Assembly (NCBI RefSeq): GCF_000949455.1
Contig: NZ_JXXK01000025.1
Location: forward strand, 1-59,890
Reading direction: 5' to 3'
Length of the DNA: 59,890 bases
Source of the DNA: Ruthenibacterium lactatiformans
GTDB taxonomy: Bacteria; Bacillota; Clostridia; Oscillospirales; Ruminococcaceae
The notes beneath the pieces were generated by a model, which saw only the letters and a list, made by a program, of their open reading frames with translations, was not told where the DNA came from and did not search any database. Made by a program: the position numbers and the translations under genes. Shown piece by piece: positions 16,832 to 23,482 of the stretch (position 1 is the first letter of the stretch; each line of letters opens with the position of its first letter).

Positions 16832-17131
16832 ATGGATAAAAAGGCGCAAAGAATCCTTGCCGGATTTACCTGTGCTGCCTTTGTTATTGTCGCCTTCTTT
16901 TCTCTTCTTTTCATCGCAAAAGAGGCCCATCACGACTGCACAGGAGAGGATTGCCCTGTCTGCGCCTGCATTCATCGGGCCGAACAAACATTAAAACAGA
17001 TCGGAACCGGCTCGTCTGAAACGGCCGGGGCGTTTGCGCCTCAGTTTCCGCTGGTTGTGGCATTTCTTTGCCTTCCTCTGTTTGTACCTGTCGTTTCCCT
17101 TATCAGCCAGAAAGTAAGAATGAACAATTAA
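16832..17131 (+). CDS. small Cys/His-containing membrane protein of the zinc operon
   Basis: A 99-residue protein with a membrane segment at about 10-29, an extracytoplasmic loop HHDCTGEDCPVCACIHRAEQ with several metal-binding-type Cys and His residues, and a second hydrophobic segment at about 68-90. The start ATG 16832 follows AAGGAGGG. It lies 33 bases after zur and 116 before the zinc-binding lipoprotein, on the same strand. I do not know a named family. The loop suggests zinc sensing or delivery at the membrane, but this rests only on residues and neighbours. Confidence 0.7.
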   Translation: MDKKAQRILAGFTCAAFVIVAFFSLLFIAKEAHHDCTGEDCPVCACIHRAEQTLKQIGTGSSETAGAFAPQFPLVVAFLCLPLFVPVVSLISQKVRMNN

Positions 17132-17247
17132 ATAGAATCCTTTGATACAAGGGAATACTATGCCCATTTTCCAATCGGGGAGGTTATCCCTTGTATTTTT
17201 GCGCCCATTTTTAAGAAAATATGCGAATTTACGGAGGATTCAATTTC

Positions 17248-18765
17248 ATGAAAAAATACATTTCAATTCTGTTGGCGGCGGTACTGGTTCTCGCCTGCCT
17301 GTCCGCCTGCGGCACTTCCGATAAACCGGCAGATGCCGATAATTCGGAGAAGCTGTCTGTTGTAACTACGATTTTCCCCCAATATGATTTTACCCGCCAG
17401 ATTGTAGGCGACAAGGCAGACGTTACGATGCTGTTGAAGCCCGGCGCGGAAAGCCATTCCTATGAGCCGACCCCGCAGGATATTAAGACGATTCAGAACT
17501 GCGATTTGTTCATCTACACCGGAGGCGAGAATGATGTATGGGTGGACGATATTCTGAACTCTATGGGCGATCAGAGGCCGGACACCCTGCGTCTGATTGA
17601 TTGTGTCCCCACCGTCAATGAAGAAATCGTTGAAGGGATGGAGCACGAGCATGACCACGACCATGGGGAAATTGTGGAAAGCGAAATAAAAGACCGCCCG
17701 CTTTCTGATTTTGCCGGAGATTTTCAATCGGTGCTTCCCTACTTTGAGGATGGAACGCTGGACGAGTATATCACAGAAGAAGCCGAAGAAAATGAGAAAT
17801 CCTTTGATGAAATGAAGCAGGAGTTTTTGGAAAAGAGGAAATCCGATTACAATACGCTTTCCATTGAGGGGAACAGCGTTTCTTTCCACACGCCCTCCGG
17901 GACTGTATCTGCGGAGTATGAATATCAGGGGTTTCAGACGGTAAAAGACGACGATGGAGATATTACCAGCGTGTGGTATACATTCCAAGCCAAAACGCCT
18001 GATTCAGGAGCGCCGGTTTATCTGGCCTTTAACGACCATGGCACCGGCGCCGACAGCCATGAAGAAGAACACGAGGAACATGAAGAAGAAATCGCTCATT
18101 TCCATCTGCGCTATGGTAATGAAAGCGTGGAAGCTCTCATGGATGTAGAAAATTGGGCCCCTACGTTTTACGCTGCTGACGCTACAGCAGACGAAATCAA
18201 AGAAGCCCTGGCAGGACACTCCCACGAGCACGAGGAGGAAACCGACGAACATGTGTGGACTTCTCCGAAAAATGCGATTGAAATTGTAGACAAGATTACT
18301 TCTCTTATCTGCGGAAAAGATCCGAAAAACGACGATTCCTATGAAAAGAACAGCGCCGATTACAAAGAGCAGTTGGAACAGCTGGACGCCTCTTTCCGCA
18401 AAGTTGTAGACAGCGCTAAACGGAAAACGATTCTGTTTGGCGACCGTTTCCCGTTCCGGTATTTTGCCGACGAGTATGGCCTTAGCTATTACGCCGCCTT
18501 TACAGGCTGTTCGACGGAAACCGAAGCCAGCGCCGCAACGGTTGCATTTTTGACCGATAAGGTGAAGGAAGAACAGATTCCAGTTGTCTTTACCATTGAG
18601 CTTTCCAACGAAAAAATCGCAGATTCTATCTGCGAGGCTACCGGAGCGAAGAAGATGACCCTGTATTCCTGCCATAATATGACGAAAGAGCAAATGGAGA
18701 ACGGGGCTACCTACCTGTCTATGATGATGGAAAATGTAGACAGCCTGCGCGCTGCCTTAAACTAA
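17248..18765 (+). CDS. znuA: zinc-binding lipoprotein: ZnuA/AdcA-type receptor with an inserted ZinT domain
   Basis: A 505-residue solute-binding protein of a zinc ABC importer. The signal peptide ends in lipobox LSAC (Cys21). The ZnuA N-lobe has GAESHSYEPTP (His70). A His-rich loop follows (HEHDHDH, about 133-139). Residues of about 148-325 then match ZinT (RPLSDFAGDFQSVLPYFEDG, VSFHTPSG, AHFHLRYGN), and the ZnuA C-lobe resumes at DEHVWTSPKNA (His335). In the well-known AdcA layout ZinT is fused at the C-terminus; here it sits inside the mobile loop. The start ATG 17248 follows GGAGGA; an ATG at 17221 precedes that box. Two further His/Glu clusters (about 271-286 and 324-335) may funnel zinc. 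Confidence 0.88.
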   Translation: MKKYISILLAAVLVLACLSACGTSDKPADADNSEKLSVVTTIFPQYDFTRQIVGDKADVTMLLKPGAESHSYEPTPQDIKTIQNCDLFIYTGGENDVWVDDILNSMGDQRPDTLRLIDCVPTVNEEIVEGMEHEHDHDHGEIVESEIKDRPLSDFAGDFQSVLPYFEDGTLDEYITEEAEENEKSFDEMKQEFLEKRKSDYNTLSIEGNSVSFHTPSGTVSAEYEYQGFQTVKDDDGDITSVWYTFQAKTPDSGAPVYLAFNDHGTGADSHEEEHEEHEEEIAHFHLRYGNESVEALMDVENWAPTFYAADATADEIKEALAGHSHEHEEETDEHVWTSPKNAIEIVDKITSLICGKDPKNDDSYEKNSADYKEQLEQLDASFRKVVDSAKRKTILFGDRFPFRYFADEYGLSYYAAFTGCSTETEASAATVAFLTDKVKEEQIPVVFTIELSNEKIADSICEATGAKKMTLYSCHNMTKEQMENGATYLSMMMENVDSLRAALN

Positions 18766-18769
18766 AATG

Positions 18770-18808
18770 AGCAGCGGCGGCGCGTGAGTACTGCCGCTGC
18801 TGTTTTTT
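18770..18808 (+). terminator. intra-operon terminator between znuA and znuC
   Basis: AGCAGCGGC pairs with GCCGCTGCT, followed by G and T6. It ends just before the znuC ribosome binding site. Partial readthrough would make more binding protein than importer. Confidence 0.75.
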
Positions 18809-18830
18809 GAATGGAGGTTACAGAAACGCG

Positions 18831-19541
18831 ATGAATTTAATCACATGCAAGAATATATCTTTTGTATATGACGGCGTTCCCGCTGTAAAGGATTTGGATT
18901 TTTCAGTAGAGCCGAACGATTATCTTTGCATTGTCGGGGAAAACGGCGCGGGGAAAAGTACGCTGGTAAAGGGGCTATTGCGTTTGAAAAAGCCAGCGTC
19001 CGGTACGATTCACATGGGAAACGGGCTTTTGGCAAAAGAAATCGGCTACCTTCCGCAGCAGACAGCGGTACAAAAGGATTTCCCCGCCAGTGTCTATGAA
19101 GTCGTCCTTTCCGGCTGCTTAAACCGATTGGGGTTAAAGCCCTTTTATACCAAACGGGAAAAAGAACTTGCAAATGAAAACCTGCAAAAAATGGGAATTA
19201 CAAAGCTGAAAAACCGCTGCTATCGTGAATTATCCGGCGGCCAGCAGCAAAGAGTTCTGTTGGCCCGCGCTCTATGCGCCACGAAAAAGGTGATTTTATT
19301 GGATGAACCTGCCGCCGGGTTAGATCCTGTGGTGACGCAGAACCTATACGAGCTGATCCGGCAAATCAATGAAGATATGGGGATCACCATCATCATGGTT
19401 TCCCATGACATCCACGCAGCGGTACAGTACGCAAAACATATTTTGCACCTGTGCCATTCCCAGCTTTTCTTTGGTACAACGGAGGACTATCGGAACAGCG
19501 AAGTGGGCAGCCGTTTTATAGGGGGTGTTTCCCATGCTTGA
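18831..19541 (+). CDS. znuC: zinc ABC importer ATPase
   Basis: A 236-residue ATP-binding protein that powers zinc uptake on the cytoplasmic face. Walker A is GENGAGKST, the signature LSGGQQQR, Walker B VILLDEPAAGLD and the H-loop MVSHD. GYLPQQ is the Q-loop form typical of metal importers. The start ATG 18831 follows GGAGG; a TTG at 18807 lies before that box. The 3' end overlaps the permease gene by 8 bases, a sign of coupled translation. It works with the ZnuA-like receptor and the ZnuB permease. Confidence 0.92.
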   Translation: MNLITCKNISFVYDGVPAVKDLDFSVEPNDYLCIVGENGAGKSTLVKGLLRLKKPASGTIHMGNGLLAKEIGYLPQQTAVQKDFPASVYEVVLSGCLNRLGLKPFYTKREKELANENLQKMGITKLKNRCYRELSGGQQQRVLLARALCATKKVILLDEPAAGLDPVVTQNLYELIRQINEDMGITIIMVSHDIHAAVQYAKHILHLCHSQLFFGTTEDYRNSEVGSRFIGGVSHA

Positions 19542-20364
19542 CTTGCTGAAAGAGATGTTTTCCTACCCCTTTATGGTTCGCGCAATCCTCGTGGGAACCA
19601 TTGTGGCCCTTTGTTCCTCTCTGCTGGGGGTAAGCCTTGTCCTAAAGCGGTACTCCATGATCGGAGACGGGCTTTCCCATGTTGGCTTCGGTGCGCTGGC
19701 TTTAGCGACGGCACTGAATATGGCCCCGCTGACGATTTCCATTCCCATTGTGGTATTGGCGGCCTTTCTGCTGCTGCGGATCAACGAAAGCAGCAGGATT
19801 AAAGGCGACGCGGCGATCGCTCTAATTTCCACTGGTGCATTGGCCATAGGGGTGATGGTCATCTCTTTAACCACAGGAATGAATACGGATGTGTGCAACT
19901 ATCTGTTCGGAAGCATTCTGAGCATGTCGCAAAGTGATGTGAATTTAAGTGTAGTTCTATCCGTTATTGTATTAGTGCTGTTCATTCTATTCTATAACCG
20001 TATTTTCTCCGTTACGTTTGACGAATCTTTTGCGAAAGCGACAGGCACGAACGCGGGGCTATATAACACGCTGATTGCCCTGCTGACAGCCTTGATGATT
20101 GTTTTGGGGATGCGGATGATGGGCGCTCTTTTGATCACCAGCCTGATTGTGTTTCCCGCGCTGACCTCTATGCGGTTATGCAAAAAATTCAAAGCTGTGA
20201 TTATCAATTCGGCTATCATATCCGTGATATGCTTATGGGCAGGACTGACATTTTCCTATGTATACGCAACGCCTACGGGAGCCAGCATTGTCCTATGTAA
20301 TATCATTGTCTTTTTCCTCTACTGGGTCATACAAACCGTGAAAGGGGTGATTGGCCGTGCGTAA
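19534..20364 (+). CDS. znuB: zinc ABC importer permease
   Basis: A 276-residue integral membrane protein of the ZnuB/TroC family with about eight hydrophobic helices. Conserved stretches include SMIGDGLSHVGFGALALA near the N-terminus, and MRMMGALLITSLIVFPALTS later, which is typical of the family. The start ATG 19534 lies inside the end of znuC. The 3' end overlaps the next lipoprotein gene by 8 bases. It forms the channel for metal handed over by the lipoprotein receptor. Confidence 0.92.
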   Translation: MLDLLKEMFSYPFMVRAILVGTIVALCSSLLGVSLVLKRYSMIGDGLSHVGFGALALATALNMAPLTISIPIVVLAAFLLLRINESSRIKGDAAIALISTGALAIGVMVISLTTGMNTDVCNYLFGSILSMSQSDVNLSVVLSVIVLVLFILFYNRIFSVTFDESFAKATGTNAGLYNTLIALLTALMIVLGMRMMGALLITSLIVFPALTSMRLCKKFKAVIINSAIISVICLWAGLTFSYVYATPTGASIVLCNIIVFFLYWVIQTVKGVIGRA

Positions 20365-20983
20365 AATATGGAACAGGATTGTTCCTGCTTTATTGCTCTG
20401 CATGCTGCTGTCCGCTTGCGGCAATGGCGGCGGTAAAACAGGGTTCAATGTTACACCTCCCGATTCAAACAGTCCGGAGTCTTCCTTAAATGTTGAATCT
20501 GCCGCTCCAGAAACCAAAGCCCTTGAAGAGCCTTCTTCCAGTGTGCCGGCAAGCCGCCCTCCTACGCTTGGCAGCGATTCTCCCAACACACCGGTTACAG
20601 ACGCAACAGGTGAATCGGCTGAGGGCGATGTGTTGGAAATCGGGGAAAAGATGTTTTTAACACAGATCAGCGATATGTACTGCAATTTTGATCGCTATAA
20701 GGATAAAACGATCATCGTGGAAGGAATGTATGCACAGTTTTATTCATGGGACGGCAGTGAAACTGCTCCGGTTGTATACCGAAACGGCCCCGGCTGCTGT
20801 GGAAATGACGGCTGGGGAGGTTTCCTGCTAAAATACGACGGGGAGTTTCCCAATGAGAACGACTGGATTAGAGTAACAGGCCACCCAGAATTGGTTACAG
20901 AAGGATATTACACCAATTTATACCTTAATGTCGCTTCTCTTGAAGTAAAAGCGGAACGTGGAACAGAATTTGTTACACAATAA
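20357..20983 (+). CDS. lipoprotein of the zinc operon with a DUF1980/TIGR03943-like domain
   Basis: A 208-residue lipoprotein. GTG 20357 is chosen because AAAGGGG stands just before it. The signal peptide ends in LLSAC. A Ser/Pro/Glu-rich linker runs to about 95. The C-terminal domain contains YKDKTIIVEGMYAQFYSW, YRNGPGCCGNDG and NDWIRVTGH. This resembles the OB-like C-terminal part of YcgQ (DUF1980), a partner of YcgR often found with zinc transporters, but the usual membrane part is missing. The CC pair is a plausible metal site. Its overlap with znuB shows that it belongs to the uptake system. Exact role unknown. Confidence 0.65.
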   Translation: MRKIWNRIVPALLLCMLLSACGNGGGKTGFNVTPPDSNSPESSLNVESAAPETKALEEPSSSVPASRPPTLGSDSPNTPVTDATGESAEGDVLEIGEKMFLTQISDMYCNFDRYKDKTIIVEGMYAQFYSWDGSETAPVVYRNGPGCCGNDGWGGFLLKYDGEFPNENDWIRVTGHPELVTEGYYTNLYLNVASLEVKAERGTEFVTQ

Positions 20984-21216
20984 TCACATGATCATTGAAC
21001 TAGTACTTTTAAAATTTTTCCCGCAGTTCGTACAAAAGGATGGGAATCGTAGATGATAGGATAACGGCAGAGAGCGTCATAGCACAATCGATTAGAACTG
21101 CAAAAAAATTGTGCTGGACGCAAAGAGCGCTGTTGAGAAAATCGTCAAAAAGGCCAACGAGAAGTCTGAAGGAACGTAAAATGGACAACTTGCTTTGCTT
21201 GTAGGATATGTACATA

Positions 21217-21266
21217 TGCAAGAACACAAGGCGGCCGATTATAACCTGTCGCCTTGTGCTCTTGCA
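21217..21266. repeat. 17-base inverted repeat in the gap after the zinc operon
   Basis: TGCAAGA-A-CACAAGGCG and CGCCTTGTG-C-TCTTGCA pair over 17 bases with one mismatch around a 16-base loop. No T-run follows on either side, so it is not a standard terminator. It could be a small mobile-element end or a protein-binding site. The rest of 20984-21631 shows no gene I can support. Confidence 0.45.
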
Positions 21267-21512
21267 TTCCTAAATTGTGGTATATAAAAAACGGACACTT
21301 TAATTTCTCTCCCCCCCCGGAGAGGCCGGGAGCGCCAGCTTCGCCGGACGTGTCAGGCTGTGCAAAAAAGAACGACTCAATCCAATTCTATAGATAGTGC
21401 GACCTGTCGGATATTCCTTGAATCTAAAAGAAAGGTTGTCTCCAGAAGCCGTTCGCCTAACACGGAAAACACGATGATGAAGGACTAAGGTTATCAAACA
21501 GCCATAAAGAGG

Positions 21513-21547
21513 GCCCGAGCACGATGAATTTACAAACGCGCTCGGGC
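21513..21547. terminator. GC-rich hairpin before the TetR gene end
   Basis: GCCCGAGC pairs with GCTCGGGC around a 19-base loop; GGTTTTG follows on the plus strand. It lies 85 bases beyond the end of the minus-strand TetR gene and may terminate it, although the minus-strand T-run is poor. Confidence 0.4.
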
Positions 21548-21631
21548 GGTTTTGTATGAGCTGTTATATTTTACCATAATCCGAAAAATAATATAATTCT
21601 TCTTTCTCTCAATCACAAAAGTGCAGCAGAG

Positions 21632-22219
21632 TCAATGCCCCGTAATATATCGGTGAATTGTTTCCAGCAGAATGTCCGTGACCATGTCCGATTTTTCGCT
21701 GAACCAGTATTGTGCCGTTTCTCCTGATGAGACGGGCATATACGACAGATAGGTCAGCGCTGACAAGTTGCTGACAATTTGAGGGTCCCGTTCAGATGGC
21801 GATGAACCCATTAATTTAATGATCCGCGCAAAAAAGTCCTCTTCGAACTTTCGAAACTGCTGCCACTGCTCCTTGCTAACTTTTTGGTTGATATAAAACA
21901 TATCCTCATAATTGGCAAATTTGAGCTTTCGGTACAATTGGCGATGGAGCACGCTCAACTCTGAAGGCGTTGCTCCTTGCTGACTGGCGTCCAACAGGGC
22001 TTGAAATATCTGCTCCATTTGCCACATTACGGCTTTTAGGAAGAAATCCTCTTTCGATTCAAATAATAAATAAAAATAACCTTTTGATCCTCCGGTCAGC
22101 TTGATCAATTCATCTACAGTTACATTTTTATATCCTCGTTCCATAATTAAGGCCAATCCACGGTCAAAGAGCAGCTGCTTGTGCGACAACTTTTCTGATT
22201 CGGAAAAAATCTTTGGCAC
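21632..22219 (-). CDS. TetR-family transcriptional regulator
   Basis: A 195-residue regulator. I chose GTG 22219 because AAAGGTGGTGAT, nearly the ideal anti-16S sequence, lies just upstream; other GTG codons fall inside that box. The helix-turn-helix spans about 15-60 (LALIMERGYKNVTVDELIKL, then TGGSKGYFYLLFESKEDFFL). The helical C-terminal domain has no recognisable ligand site. The gene is divergent from the Rrf2-type regulator across 238 bases holding inverted repeats. With no transporter or enzyme on its own strand, its target may be the divergent sortase/LRR locus, but that is only positional. Confidence 0.85.
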   Translation of the reverse strand: MPKIFSESEKLSHKQLLFDRGLALIMERGYKNVTVDELIKLTGGSKGYFYLLFESKEDFFLKAVMWQMEQIFQALLDASQQGATPSELSVLHRQLYRKLKFANYEDMFYINQKVSKEQWQQFRKFEEDFFARIIKLMGSSPSERDPQIVSNLSALTYLSYMPVSSGETAQYWFSEKSDMVTDILLETIHRYITGH

Positions 22220-22368
22220 CCTTATCACCACCTTTAAAAGTTTAAGATGAGTTATATTATAGATATTTTTACACGAAAAGTATAGACTTTTTTGGGCACA
22301 CGAGCTATAATGACTAAATAATAGAATCAGTCAAATAAAAACGCCCTAAGGCGCTTATTTTAAATGTT

Positions 22369-22401
22369 GTTTTTGACTTGTTTTTATTTTTAGTCAAAAA
22401 C
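22369..22401. promoter_or_regulatory. inverted repeat between the TetR and Rrf2 genes
   Basis: GTTTTTGACT and AGTCAAAAAC are perfect 10-base arms around 13 T-rich bases, 56 bases before the Rrf2 start. TATAAG at 22413-22418 may be the -10 for Rrf2, which would put the repeat over its -35. It is a candidate operator for one of the two regulators. Confidence 0.45.
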
Positions 22402-22456
22402 TACAAACAAATTATAAGTAACTTCCTCATCTATATAAGAAAGGAAATGAATCAAA

Positions 22457-22954
22457 ATGCAATTGAAAATCACTACAGATTATGCGATTCGCATGATTCT
22501 CTATTTGGCACAAAATGAGTCAGTCATTGTATCCGCTACGGAAATTGCTCAAGCAATGAAGATTCCGCACTCCTACTTAATTCAAATCGGAGCTGTTTTG
22601 AAAAAATCCGGGCTTATACAAGCACATTCTGGACGGCTTGGAGGATATTCACTTGCAGAGCCATCAGACAGCATTACACTGTATGACATCGTCGCTGTAA
22701 TGGAGAGTACTACTCTCATCAACCGCTGCCTGGAGAGCGACAGCTATTGCAGCCGATCCGCCGCTGAATTTTGTCCCGTCCGAAAAAGCTATTGCCTGCT
22801 GCAACAACATATCAATAATTTTTTACAGTATCTGACTATTGCAGAACTTTTGAAAAATCATATTTCACACGAAGGTCCTCCCCCATCCTCCGCGCGGGCA
22901 CCGCAGGCTGCCGAGCTTTCGTCTGCTTTTTTAATTGCTGAAAAAAGATCATAA
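22457..22954 (+). CDS. Rrf2-family transcriptional regulator
   Basis: A 165-residue protein with the typical Rrf2 start MQLKITTDYAIRMILYLAQ, a winged helix (SATEIAQAMKIPHSYLIQIG) and RLGGYSLAEP in the wing. The later part has four Cys in INRCLESDSYC and EFCPVRKSYC. Rrf2 proteins such as IscR and NsrR use Cys to hold an Fe-S cluster, but the spacing here differs from the classic trio, so cluster binding is possible, not shown. The start ATG 22457 follows AAGGAAATGAATC. It heads a run with the coiled-coil gene, the LRR surface protein and the sortase, and may control them. Confidence 0.85.
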   Translation: MQLKITTDYAIRMILYLAQNESVIVSATEIAQAMKIPHSYLIQIGAVLKKSGLIQAHSGRLGGYSLAEPSDSITLYDIVAVMESTTLINRCLESDSYCSRSAAEFCPVRKSYCLLQQHINNFLQYLTIAELLKNHISHEGPPPSSARAPQAAELSSAFLIAEKRS

Positions 22955-22982
22955 CAGCATTGTTTGACTGGAGGCTTGTCAT

Positions 22983-23393
22983 ATGAAAAAGGTAGAGAAT
23001 TATTTAGAAACGTTAAAGCTAAAAAAATGCTTGTTTGGAGGAATTGCCCCGAAGCAGATTGAAATTGTGATTCAAGAAATCTGTATGCTGTACGATTTGG
23101 AACTGTATAACAAAAACAACGAGTTAGAGCAAGAGCGCAAAAAAAATGAACAGCAGGACATCAGGATGGAAAAAGTAGCAGAATACGTTCGGCAAGTGTT
23201 GGAAACACTCCGGTCTCAAATTCAGGAAACAAACCATCAATTAAATCAGAGCAGTTCTGCCTATAGTGTTTTAGGCCGAAAGATGGAAGAAATGGAACTG
23301 CTATTTGCTTCCTCAGCATATCAAAGATCACATGTTTTCAAATGTCGGAGGCGCAAAAAACGTGTTGTTCTCAGGAAGGGGGTATCAGAGTGA
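22983..23393 (+). CDS. coiled-coil protein upstream of the LRR surface protein
   Basis: A 136-residue cytoplasmic protein. The N-terminal part (MKKVENYLETLKLKKCLFGG, then QIEIVIQEICMLYDLEL) vaguely recalls the short KxxFGG modules of DivIVA-like proteins. Residues of about 45-110 are highly charged with heptad spacing and should form a coiled coil. The end is strongly basic (KCRRRKKRVVLRK). The start ATG 22983 follows GGAGG; it is 28 bases after the Rrf2 gene. Similar proteins accompany SrtB loci in gut Clostridia as far as I recall. Function unknown; positioning the surface-protein or sortase machinery is conceivable. Confidence 0.65.
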   Translation: MKKVENYLETLKLKKCLFGGIAPKQIEIVIQEICMLYDLELYNKNNELEQERKKNEQQDIRMEKVAEYVRQVLETLRSQIQETNHQLNQSSSAYSVLGRKMEEMELLFASSAYQRSHVFKCRRRKKRVVLRKGVSE

Positions 23394-23482
23394 GTTCTAT
23401 ATGTTTTCATTCGCAAGCGGCCACATGGCCGTAGTATTTCTTGGCTGTGACCCAGCGATTTACTAAAGGAGGAATAAAAAAC

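Noticed and set aside
20984..21631. Possible recombinase remnant after the zinc operon
   Set aside because: Short frames show vague charged stretches only; I could not line up any family motif across frames.
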